Below, in pieces: positions 58,239 to 64,000 of a stretch of 64,000 nucleotides of DNA. The notes beneath the pieces were generated by a model. It worked only from the letters and a program-made list of their open reading frames with translations. It did no database searches and was not told the origin of the DNA. Origin of the DNA: Candidatus Dormiibacterota bacterium (GTDB lineage: Bacteria > Vulcanimicrobiota > Vulcanimicrobiia > Vulcanimicrobiales > Vulcanimicrobiaceae); assembly GCA_035532035.1 (NCBI GenBank), contig DATKRS010000011.1, positions 108,259-172,258 on the forward strand. The letters run 5' to 3'. The stretch's first letter is position 1, and the number at the start of each line of letters is the position of its first letter. Position numbers and translations under genes: made by a program.

Positions 58239-58311
58239 GCGCCCGTAGCTCAATCGAACAGAGCGCCATTCCGACTAAGTGGAGGATGCGGGTTTGAGTC
58301 CCGCCGGGCGC
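58239..58311 (+). tRNA. tRNA-like cloverleaf (Arg-type body) with abnormal anticodon loop
   Basis: All stems are perfect: acceptor GCGCCCG/CGGGCGC (58239-58245, 58305-58311), D stem GCTC/GAGC, anticodon stem CCATT/AGTGG (one G-T), T stem GCGGG/CCCGC; variable loop AGGAT. The body resembles bacterial tRNA-Arg. The anticodon loop CCGACTA (58271-58277) has C instead of the universal T at position 33 and T at 37, so no normal anticodon can be assigned (34-36 would be GAC). The D loop has GA instead of GG and the T loop TTTGAGT, so the 19-56 tertiary pair changed from G-C to A-T together, a sign of selection. CCA is not encoded. Confidence 0.6.
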
Positions 58312-58328
58312 GCGCTCCCGATGGCTAG

Positions 58329-58404
58329 GCACCTTGACGCGGACTGGTCACCCGCGCTAGAGTCGAGGTGCTTAGTCGGAGCGGCGCTCGCATCCGCGAG
58401 CTAC
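58329..58404 (+). ncRNA. Structured 3' region complementary to the tRNA-like 5' half
   Basis: Hairpin 1: GCACCTTGA (58329-58337) with TCGAGGTGC (58363-58371), enclosing CGCGG/CCGCG. Hairpin 2: GCTCGC-ATCC-GCGAGC (58386-58401). In addition CTTAGTCGGA (58371-58380), GGCGCTC (58383-58389) and GAGCTAC (58398-58404) are exact complements, in order, of TCCGACTAAG, GAGCGCC and GTAGCTC in the tRNA-like part. The RNA could thus switch between a cloverleaf and one long hairpin. Probably one transcript with the tRNA-like part and the terminator. Confidence 0.5.
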
Positions 58405-58407
58405 ACG

Positions 58408-58440
58408 GAAGAGGACCGGGTATCCGGCCCTCTTCTTTTT
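58408..58440 (+). terminator. Rho-independent terminator of the tRNA-like RNA
   Basis: GAAGAGG-ACCGG-GTAT-CCGGC-CCTCTTC with one mismatch, followed by TTTTT. It lies immediately before the convergent dusB stop (58444) and could also slow transcription from dusB. Confidence 0.75.
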
Positions 58441-58443
58441 CTC

Positions 58444-59445
58444 CTATGCTGCGAGGTTGGATTCGAGGCGCGCGATCGTCTCTTCAATGAGCGCGATCGC
58501 GTCGTCGGCGCGGTCGAGCCGCATCAAACGCTCGCGCAGTTGCGCCGCGCCGGGAACGCTTTTCAAGTAGAGCGCGACGTGCTTGCGCATCTGCGGAACC
58601 GCGCGCGCCTCGCCTAACTCGTCGAGCATCGCGCGGTAGTGAATGATCGCATAGCGCAAGCGATCGGGCGCGTTCGGCGACGGCTGCGCCTCGCGTCCCT
58701 CCATGAGGTCGCGGATCTGCGCTATGAGCCACGGATTGCCCAGCGTCGCGCGCCCGAGCATGATTGCGTCAACGCCGCTCTCCCGCATGCGCCGCATCGC
58801 AACGTGCGCGTCGTTGAGGTCGCCGTTACCGATTACGGGAATCTCGACCGCCCGCTTGAGGCGCGCGATGTGCTCCCAGTCGGCATCTCCTTTATAGAAT
58901 TGCTTCGCGGTGCGCGCGTGCAGCGTCAGCGCCTGAACGCCGGCATCTTGAGCGCGGCGGGCAATCTCCAGGTAGACGAGCCGGTCCTCGCCCCAGCCCA
59001 GGCGCATCTTCATCGTCACCGGGCAGTCGACCGCGGCGACGACCGCGCGCATGATCGCTTCGCAACGGTCGGGATCGCGCAGGCAGGCGGAGCCGCCGTT
59101 CGTCTTCGTGACCTTCGGCGCCGGGCAGCCGAAGTTGATGTCGACGATATCGGCGCCGCACTCGCGCACGATCTTCGCCGCGTGCGCCATCGCCTGCGGA
59201 TCGTCGCCCCAGAGTTGCGTTGAAACGGGTCTCTCGATACCGTGCTGGTCGATCATCTCCATCGTGCGCTTGCTGCCGAACTTCAGCGCGTTGGACGAGA
59301 CGAACTCCGTCACGGTGAGCCCGAGGCCGAACGGCTTGTAGAGCGCACGCATCGTGCGGTTGGTCACGCCCGACATGGGCGCGAGCACGAGCGGCGGCCA
59401 GACCTCGATCGGCCCGATACGCAACGGAGAAACGGCGTGGCCCAC
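58444..59445 (-). CDS. dusB: tRNA-dihydrouridine synthase (DusB-like)
   Basis: A 333-residue FMN enzyme reducing uridines in tRNA D loops. PPLVLAPMSGVTNRTMRALY, the catalytic-Cys region DINFGCPAPKVTKTNGGSAC, VTMKMRLGWGEDR, TLHARTAKQFYKGDADWEHI, IPVIGNGDLNDAHVAMRRM and MLGRATLGNPWLI are all present. It converges on the tRNA-like RNA locus, which may be coincidence. Downstream of the second vapBC pair by 12 bases. Confidence 0.93.
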   Translation of the reverse strand: MGHAVSPLRIGPIEVWPPLVLAPMSGVTNRTMRALYKPFGLGLTVTEFVSSNALKFGSKRTMEMIDQHGIERPVSTQLWGDDPQAMAHAAKIVRECGADIVDINFGCPAPKVTKTNGGSACLRDPDRCEAIMRAVVAAVDCPVTMKMRLGWGEDRLVYLEIARRAQDAGVQALTLHARTAKQFYKGDADWEHIARLKRAVEIPVIGNGDLNDAHVAMRRMRESGVDAIMLGRATLGNPWLIAQIRDLMEGREAQPSPNAPDRLRYAIIHYRAMLDELGEARAVPQMRKHVALYLKSVPGAAQLRERLMRLDRADDAIALIEETIARLESNLAA

Positions 59446-59457
59446 GTTCGTCGTATC

Positions 59458-59859
59458 CTAGCCGCAAGCGACGCCGTGACGGGATGCGGCTGCCAAGAGG
59501 GCCGCGTCGTACGAGCACAAGACGGCCTGGTGCGCCGCAGCGAGTCGCAGGTAGAGCGCGTCGTAGACCGTGAGAGCGTACCGCGTGCCGAGGGTCATCG
59601 CCTCGCGAACGTGCTCGGTTTCTATCGGCACGATGTCGATCGGATATGCTTCGAATTTCACAAACGCTTCGGAAAGCGAATCATCGGAGATTCTTCCCCT
59701 GCGGGAGGCGGCAAGCAAAGCGCTGCCGACCTCGACCCGCAGCAGCGCTGGTGCCGCGGCTGATTCGTCACGCATGCGCGTGAGGATGGACTCCGCATCG
59801 TGACTATGCTCGTCGGGCAAAAGCCATGCGAGAACCACTGACGAATCCATGACGAGCAC
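59458..59859 (-). CDS. PIN-domain ribonuclease toxin (VapC-like), second copy
   Basis: A 133-residue PIN toxin: MDSSVVLAWLLPDE (Asp5), RVEVGSALLAASRRGRIS (Glu), VYDALYLRLAA and SYDAALLAAA carry the acidic residues. GTG 59859 directly abuts the antitoxin stop (TAG-GTG). Cognate antitoxin is the Phd-type gene upstream. Different subfamily from the PIN gene at 290-718. Confidence 0.88.
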   Translation of the reverse strand: MLVMDSSVVLAWLLPDEHSHDAESILTRMRDESAAAPALLRVEVGSALLAASRRGRISDDSLSEAFVKFEAYPIDIVPIETEHVREAMTLGTRYALTVYDALYLRLAAAHQAVLCSYDAALLAAASRHGVACG

Positions 59860-60102
59860 CTAGCGCCGGCCCTCGCGTGCCATGTCCTTCAGTTCCTCGG
59901 CGGTAAAGCGGGCGTTGACTCGCTCCCGGAGGGCGCGGCTTTCGCCAAGCAGCCGTGTAACGCGATCGGCGCGCGACTCGATGGGTACGATGCGCGCGAC
60001 GGGACGCCCGTTCCGCGTGACCGTCACGGTCTCACCGGCGGCGACGTCGTCGAGGATCTGGCTAAAGTGGCTCTTGGCCTCGTAGGCGCCGATCTGCTTC
60101 AT
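59860..60102 (-). CDS. Phd/YefM-type antitoxin
   Basis: An 80-residue antitoxin: MKQIGAYEAKSHFSQILDDV then GETVTVTRNGRPVARIVPIE is the DNA-binding Phd/YefM domain; the C-terminal helix (ARFTAEELKDMAREGRR) would bind the toxin. A near-perfect inverted repeat covers the start codon and promoter, as expected for autoregulation. Confidence 0.9.
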   Translation of the reverse strand: MKQIGAYEAKSHFSQILDDVAAGETVTVTRNGRPVARIVPIESRADRVTRLLGESRALRERVNARFTAEELKDMAREGRR

Positions 60103-60153
60103 AGTAGACTAGTCTCCAAGACCAGTCTACTATGCGATGGCCAAGCTTTGCAA
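60100..60153 (-). promoter_or_regulatory. Promoter and operator of the Phd/vapC module
   Basis: Inverted repeat CATAGTAGACTAGT (60100-60113) with ACCAGTCTACTATG (60121-60134), one mismatch in 14, spaced by seven bases; the left arm includes the antitoxin start codon. On the minus strand a -35 TTGCAA (60153-60148), 18-base spacer and -10 TAGACT (60129-60124) overlap the right arm, so bound antitoxin would block RNA polymerase and the ribosome site (GGAG). Confidence 0.65.
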
Positions 60154-60192
60154 GCTTTTATGGGGCGACGGCCCCTCGCAAGCCTTCGGCCG

Positions 60193-60966
60193 CTAACGGC
60201 GATTTGCCGCATGGTATAAGCGAAGGCCCTCCAAGCTGAGGTACGGGTCGACCCGCTCGATCAGCGTAGAGTGGCGCGCAACGACGTCGGCGAGGCCGCC
60301 GGTGGCGATCACCCGCGCGTCCACGCCCATCTCTTCGCGCATGCGGGCAATCAACGCCTCGCTCTGGCCGATGAAGCCGTAGACGATTCCGGCTTGCAGT
60401 GCTTCGATCGTGTTGCGGCCGAGCGCCGTGTGGGGCGCCTCGAGCGCGATCTGCGGCAACTTCGCAGTGCGGCCGACGAGAGCGTCGATCGAGACTTGAA
60501 TCCCGGGCGCGATCGCCACACCGCTGTACTCGCCGGTAGCGGAGATCGCCATGAAGACGGTCGCCGTTCCGTAACTGACGATGATGAGCGGCGAACCGTA
60601 CCGCGCGCGCCCGCCGATCGCCATCGCGACCAAATCCGCGCCCACCTCCTCCGGCCGCTCCGTACGGACGGCAATGAGGCTTTGGCGATGCGGTTCGAAG
60701 AAGACCGGCGCGACGCCGAAGCTTCGCTCGCAGGCAACCTCGAGCGACGCGTCGAGCTTCGGCACGACGCTCGCGATCACGATCGCGCTGACCTCGCTTG
60801 CAGCGATGCCGCTCTGCCCGAACAATTGCAGGAAGAGCGCGCTGCACTCGTCGGGCGTGCGGCGGGGCTCGGTGGTTAGGCGCCACGTGTGACGCAGCCG
60901 ATCCTCGCCATCGGCAAAGCAGCCAAGCTTGGTCTCGGTGTTTCCGACGTCGATCGCGAGCAGCAT
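60193..60966 (-). CDS. coaX: Type III pantothenate kinase
   Basis: A 257-residue CoaX, the first step of CoA synthesis from pantothenate. MLLAIDVGNTETKLGCF (phosphate loop), FFEPHRQSLIAVRTERPEEV, VGADLVAMAIGGRARYGSPL, IIVSYGTATVFMAISATGEY, IAPGIQVSIDALVGRTAKLP and GIVYGFIGQSEALI are present. ATG 60966 shares a base with the coaBC stop (TGATG). Last gene of the panC-coaBC-coaX operon. Confidence 0.95.
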   Translation of the reverse strand: MLLAIDVGNTETKLGCFADGEDRLRHTWRLTTEPRRTPDECSALFLQLFGQSGIAASEVSAIVIASVVPKLDASLEVACERSFGVAPVFFEPHRQSLIAVRTERPEEVGADLVAMAIGGRARYGSPLIIVSYGTATVFMAISATGEYSGVAIAPGIQVSIDALVGRTAKLPQIALEAPHTALGRNTIEALQAGIVYGFIGQSEALIARMREEMGVDARVIATGGLADVVARHSTLIERVDPYLSLEGLRLYHAANRR

Positions 60967-62147
60967 CAGCGGCCTCGCAGCTCTTCGAGCGCGTCGAGCA
61001 GCCGCGCCGCGAGCAGCGCTTTCCCGCCCTTGCCCAAGTCCTTTCTCTCTCTCTCCCCCCACAGCAGCACGAGCGCGTTCTCGCCGATTCCGAATCCACG
61101 CTCGCCGCCCACGTCGTTGACGACGATCGCATCGAGATGCTTGCGCCGCAGCTTCTCTCGAGCGCGCGCTTCATGGTCGTGCGTTTGCGCGGCGAACCCG
61201 ACGAGAAAGCTCTTCCCTTTGCGCGCGCCGAGCTCCGCCAGAATGTCCGGATTCGCCTCGAAGCGCAGATCGAGCTCGGCCTCACCTTTCGCGCGCTTCT
61301 CCGCCGCGAACTCCGCGGGCCGCCAATCCGCTACCGCAGCGGTCGCAATCGTGAGGTCCGCGCCGACGGCGTGCGCGAGGGCAGCGTCGCGCATCTCCCG
61401 CGCGCTCGTCACCCGCAGCACGCGCACCTCCGCCGGAGGCGCGAGCAGCGTGGGGCCCAGAATCAGCGTCACGTCGGCGCCGCGACGCGCCGCTTCGCGC
61501 GCGAGTGCGATTCCGGTCGCCCCCGTCGCTGCGTTGCTGACGAAACGCACCGGGTCGAAGGCTTCGCGCGTCGGACCCGCGGTAATCGCGACGCGCACGC
61601 CCGCGAGCGTCTGCGGCGCGAGCGATCGCTCGAGCGCGGCGATCAAGCGCTCCTCCGACGCCAGGCGCCCGACGCCGTGCTCGCCCTCGGCGAGGTAGCC
61701 CTCTTCCGGCTCGACGATCGCATAGCCGCGCTCGCGCAGCGTCGCAAGATGCGCTTGCGTTGCGGGATTCTCGTACATCGCCGCATTCATCGCCGGTGCG
61801 AGTACGATGGGAATGCGCGCGGCAAGCAGCGCGGTCGAGAGCAGATCGTCGGCGAGTCCGAGCGCGAGCTTGGCGATCGCGTGCGCGGTCGCCGGAACGA
61901 CCATCGCAACCTCCGCCTCGCGCACCAGCCGGATGTGCGGAATCTCTTCGGGTGCATCCCAGAGCGAAGTGTAGACCGGGCGCCCCGTCAGCGATGCGAA
62001 GGTGAGCGCGCCGACGAACCGCTCGGCCTCGGCGGTCATGACGACGTCGACGACGGCGCCGCGTTGCACGAGCGTCGAGGCGAGCGCCGCCGTTTTATAG
62101 GCAGCGATGCCCCCGGTCACGCCGAGGAGAATCCGCCGCCCCTTCAT
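60966..62147 (-). CDS. coaBC: Phosphopantothenoylcysteine decarboxylase/synthetase CoaBC
   Basis: A 393-residue bifunctional enzyme. CoaC part: RILLGVTGGIAAYKTAALAS, FVGALTFASLTGRPVYTSLW, the His region IPHIRLVREAEVAMVVPATA and PAMNAAMYENPATQ. CoaB part: RVAITAGPTREAFDPVRFVS, NAATGATGIALAREAARRGA, TIATAAVADWRPAEFA and DAIVVNDVGGERGFG. Start overlaps the panC stop (ATGA). Confidence 0.95.
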   Translation of the reverse strand: MKGRRILLGVTGGIAAYKTAALASTLVQRGAVVDVVMTAEAERFVGALTFASLTGRPVYTSLWDAPEEIPHIRLVREAEVAMVVPATAHAIAKLALGLADDLLSTALLAARIPIVLAPAMNAAMYENPATQAHLATLRERGYAIVEPEEGYLAEGEHGVGRLASEERLIAALERSLAPQTLAGVRVAITAGPTREAFDPVRFVSNAATGATGIALAREAARRGADVTLILGPTLLAPPAEVRVLRVTSAREMRDAALAHAVGADLTIATAAVADWRPAEFAAEKRAKGEAELDLRFEANPDILAELGARKGKSFLVGFAAQTHDHEARAREKLRRKHLDAIVVNDVGGERGFGIGENALVLLWGERERKDLGKGGKALLAARLLDALEELRGR

Positions 62148-62962
62148 CCGCGTACCCAGAGATTGTCGATGAGGCGCGTGCTGCCGAAGCGCGCAGCGCC
62201 GAGCACGAACGCTGGCGGCCGCAGCCTTTCGAGCGGCTCGAACGTGTCGGCGTCCACCAGATCGTAGTAGTCGAGCGATGCCGCGGGTGCGAGCGCGCTG
62301 CGCGCGACGGCGATTGCCTCAGCCTTGCTCGCGCCGCGCTCGAGCACCGCCAAAAGCTCGCGCAACGAACGGTACAGCGTCGGAGCAGCCGTACGCTCCT
62401 GACCGCTCAGATACGCGTTGCGGCTCGAAAGCGCGAGCCCATCGCTCTCGCGTACGGTTTCGACGATCTCGATCTCCACCGGCACGTTCAAGTCGCGCAC
62501 GACGCGCCGCAGCACCGCGGTCTGCTGCGCGTCCTTCTGCCCGACGTAGAGCACGTCGGGCGTCACGAGATCGAGCAGCTTCACCACGACGGTTGCGACG
62601 CCACGAAAGTGGTCTGGGCGAATCGCGCCCTCGAAGGCCTCGCCGACCGAACCCGGATCGATCGCCGTCGAAAAACCGGTGGGATACATCGCGTCCGCGT
62701 CGGGTGCGAAGAGCAGCTCGACGCCGGCGCCTTCCAGCGCCGAGCGGTCGCCGGCGAGATCGCGCGGATACCGCTCGAAGTCTTCACCGGCGCGAAACTG
62801 CAGCGGGTTGACAAAAACGGAGGCTGCAACGCACGCGCTTGCCGCGCGCGCACGTGCCAGAAGCGCAAGATGACCGGCATGCAGCGATCCCATGGTTGGA
62901 ACGAATCCAAGCGGGCGCGGGAGCTTGGCGACGGCTTCGCGCAGCGCGCGGGGCTGCGTGAT
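62144..62962 (-). CDS. panC: Pantothenate synthetase; no canonical start codon
   Basis: A ~272-residue enzyme joining pantoate and beta-alanine. GFVPTMGSLHAGHLALLARA (HIGH-like motif), VFVNPLQFRAGEDFERYPRD, VLYVGQKDAQQTAVLRRVVR and the KMSKS-like DGLALSSRNAYLSGQE are clear. Homologues start just before ITQPRALREAVAKL, but no ATG, GTG or TTG exists there or far upstream in frame. ATC 62962 shares one base with the FHA gene stop (TAATC), mimicking TAATG junctions, so I place the start there. Confidence 0.88.
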   Translation of the reverse strand: MTQPRALREAVAKLPRPLGFVPTMGSLHAGHLALLARARAASACVAASVFVNPLQFRAGEDFERYPRDLAGDRSALEGAGVELLFAPDADAMYPTGFSTAIDPGSVGEAFEGAIRPDHFRGVATVVVKLLDLVTPDVLYVGQKDAQQTAVLRRVVRDLNVPVEIEIVETVRESDGLALSSRNAYLSGQERTAAPTLYRSLRELLAVLERGASKAEAIAVARSALAPAASLDYYDLVDADTFEPLERLRPPAFVLGAARFGSTRLIDNLWVRG

Positions 62963-63255
62963 TACGCGCGTGTGACCCGCAGCACGGTTCGCCCGACGAC
63001 GAAAGGCGTGCCGATCTCCAAAGGGGCTGCTTGATTGAGGTCTTTGCCGTCGAGCTTGGTCCCGTTGCGGCTTTTTAGATCCGTGAGCAATATCTGCTCG
63101 CCGTCGACGCAGAGATACGCATGCTTGCGCGAGACGTACCGGTCGAGCGGGATGCAGGCCTCGGCGATCTTGTCGTCGCGGCCGATGGTAATCTCCCGGT
63201 CGAACGCCCACGTCTTCCCGTCGAGAGGGCCGCTCAGAACCTCCAGGAGATACAT
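62962..63255 (-). CDS. FHA-domain protein
   Basis: A 97-residue single FHA domain, which binds phosphothreonine peptides: WAFDREITIGRDDKIAEACI, DRYVSRKHAYLCVDGEQILL with the Arg and Ser-Arg-x-His residues, LTDLKSRNGTKLDGKDL and FVVGRTVLRVTRA. ATG 63255 is chosen; the frame is open to 63288 through repeat sequence. It leads the panC operon by overlap, though no link to CoA synthesis is obvious. Confidence 0.85.
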   Translation of the reverse strand: MYLLEVLSGPLDGKTWAFDREITIGRDDKIAEACIPLDRYVSRKHAYLCVDGEQILLTDLKSRNGTKLDGKDLNQAAPLEIGTPFVVGRTVLRVTRA

Positions 63256-63269
63256 GGCGCGCCAGCCTT

Positions 63270-63405
63270 CTTTATAAGGACGCCGCACCCTGCGCGGCGT
63301 CCGGCGCTACGCTGCGCTTCGGCCGCTTCGCGCCCTCAACTGCGCTGCGCGCCCCCACGCTGACTTCGCAGCATGGGCCCCCACTTTATAAGGACGCCGC
63401 ACCCT
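63270..63405. repeat. 22-bp direct repeats and hairpin upstream of the FHA gene
   Basis: CTTTATAAGGACGCCGCACCCT occurs at 63270-63291 and again at 63384-63405. In the first copy GGACGCCGC (63278-63286) pairs with GCGGCGTCC (63294-63302) as a 9-bp hairpin. A further hairpin, CCCACGCTG..CAGCATGGG, lies between. No convincing gene runs through the segment 63256-63645. Confidence 0.5.
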
Positions 63406-63420
63406 TGCTCTCGCCTCCTT

Positions 63421-63546
63421 GTATGGGTCCCTTCGGAGACGCTCGTCGCTCGCCGTCCATGGCTCGCTCCTGCTGCCTTCCTCGCCCCCTCCTCCCGTCA
63501 TCCGGTGACTCCGGGGCTCGCTCAGAGCCTCCTCAAGGACCCGTAT
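63421..63546. repeat. Dispersed ~126-bp element, copy 2
   Basis: Bounded by GTATGGGTCC (63421-63430) and GGACCCGTAT (63537-63546), an inverted repeat with one mismatch plus one G-T pair. The core 63440-63474 matches copy 1 (50909-50875, opposite strand) in 32 of 35 bases. The arms differ from those of copy 1 yet remain self-complementary, as in structured elements. Confidence 0.6.
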
Positions 63547-63645
63547 GAAGAGGCTCGCTTCAGGTTGTCCCGTTCGAGAACCTGATGAAGCGAACCGAGC
63601 GGCTAAGTTTTCTCGCCGAACAGGTCGATACTGTGAAGGGTGACC

Positions 63646-63855
63646 ATGAACGATCGTATCGAGGAACTGCTGCATCTCATCGAAGTCGAACCCGACAAGT
63701 TGCGGGAGGCGGAGTTCCTTCAGGCCCAAACGATCCTCGACACGCTGATCGGCAAAACGATCGTCTCAGCGGAGATCGAGGAACGGCGCATCGTCATCGG
63801 CACGTCCGACGGCAATAAGTACTTCTTCTACGGATTTCTCGGGAACGAGTCTTAG
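63646..63855 (+). CDS. Small acidic protein, unknown function
   Basis: A 69-residue protein starting MNDRIEELLHLIEVEPDKLR, helical first half and beta-like second half (IVSAEIEERRIVIGTSDGNK). GAAGGG upstream supports ATG 63646; GTG 63640 is less likely. Its stop overlaps the convergent PilZ gene end by four bases. No family recognised. Confidence 0.6.
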   Translation: MNDRIEELLHLIEVEPDKLREAEFLQAQTILDTLIGKTIVSAEIEERRIVIGTSDGNKYFFYGFLGNES

Positions 63856-64000
63856 CGCGGCTCCGGCGTCGCGCCGTCGAGCATCTTCGCGATCGACTCC
63901 TGATCCTCGGGCGCAATCTGCGTGAAGGCAACGCCGTGCGCGTAGCGCTTCGTCGCCGCCTCGAAGAACGAAAGGACGACGCGTCCGCGCGCGAGCGCCT
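63852..64000 (-). CDS. PilZ-domain protein, C-terminal end (cut by window edge)
   Basis: The last 48 residues of a minus-strand gene that continues beyond the window; stop TAA 63854-63852. ALARGRVVLSFFEAATKRYA then HGVAFTQIAPEDQESIAKML is the typical C-terminal strand-helix of PilZ c-di-GMP receptors (G-V-x-F-x-x-[IL]-x-x-x-D/E-x-x-x-I). The ligand-binding motif itself lies outside the window, so binding is not shown. Confidence 0.65.
   Translation of the reverse strand, partial: ALARGRVVLSFFEAATKRYAHGVAFTQIAPEDQESIAKMLDGATPEPR

Noticed and set aside
58329..58404. T-box riboswitch reading of the structured RNA
   Set aside because: A TGGTCACCCGCG stretch is loosely T-box-like, but the conserved T-box sequence is not matched and no downstream gene on that strand would be controlled.
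58239..58440. tmRNA reading of the tRNA-like locus
   Set aside because: A tmRNA tRNA-like domain lacks an anticodon arm and D stem; here both are complete and no tag-peptide frame is present.
60135..60192. Possible coaX terminator (GGGGC/GCCCC hairpin)
   Set aside because: The stem is only five bases and there is no T-run on the strand that would need it.
1..64000. CRISPR array, rRNA genes, phage structural genes
   Set aside because: I saw no regularly spaced identical repeats, no rRNA motifs and no phage proteins other than the lone integrase.

Overview
The window is GC-rich, gene-dense bacterial chromosome with mostly co-directional operons joined by stop/start overlaps (ATGA, GTGA, TGATG). 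It comes from a diderm: there is a TonB-dependent receptor, an RND efflux pair, several lipoproteins and flagellar basal-body genes. The gene mix (carboxypeptidase-regulatory TonB receptor, winged-helix/TPR regulator, DUF4097 and DUF5069 proteins, reduced flagellar set) recalls uncultured lineages such as Eremiobacterota/Vulcanimicrobiota (WPS-2). That placement is from memory of such genomes and is not proven by anything here.

Layout. 1-4400 is accessory: an MFS transporter tail, a vapBC pair, a lipoprotein, a Xre/RES toxin-antitoxin pair and repeat debris, lying directly 3' of ssb. The usual rpsF-ssb-rpsR order is broken at that point. 4381-5274 is rpsF-ssb. 5379-9835 is an RND efflux operon. 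9843-14608 holds an XdhC-like protein, a CadC-like regulator with TPRs, two small exported proteins, a MobA-like nucleotidyltransferase and a TauE/SafE permease. 14619-17780 is apt - small exported protein - rel. 17873-22904 holds exported or peptidase genes (DUF4097, clostripain-like C11, DUF5117-type metalloprotease). 22943-27556 is secD-secF followed by a HIRAN-domain helicase. 27646-32705 is an integrase plus a large TonB receptor, probably acquired.

32731-44511 is one minus-strand flagellar-type export/basal-body operon: flgB-like, flgC, fliE, fliF, fliH, fliI, a FliK-like gene, a FlgF/G-like gene, fliM-like, fliN, fliP, metF, fliQ, fliR, flhB, flhA. No separate fliG is present; the C-terminus of FliF carries a FliG-like segment. 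44555-50745 includes DUF3810, rpsI, rplM, a PQQ-type propeller lipoprotein, truA, DUF5069 and lysS. 50962-57392 holds greA, an amino-acid permease and an operon with a quinate-dehydrogenase-like protein, a CPBP protease, a long-chain acyl-ACP-reductase-like enzyme, an SRPBCC protein and a class III aminotransferase. 58239-58440 is an unusual RNA locus: a perfect tRNA cloverleaf with an abnormal anticodon loop, followed by a segment complementary to the tRNA 5' half and a terminator. 58444-63255 holds dusB, a second vapBC and the CoA pathway operon panC-coaBC-coaX behind an FHA protein. The right end has repeats, a small protein and a cut PilZ-domain gene.

The points most worth a second look are the tRNA-like/anti-tRNA locus, the compact flagellar cluster with its FliF-FliG-like fusion, a dispersed ~126-bp element whose terminal arms covary, and several coupled genes with no ATG/GTG/TTG start (CTG or ATC instead).
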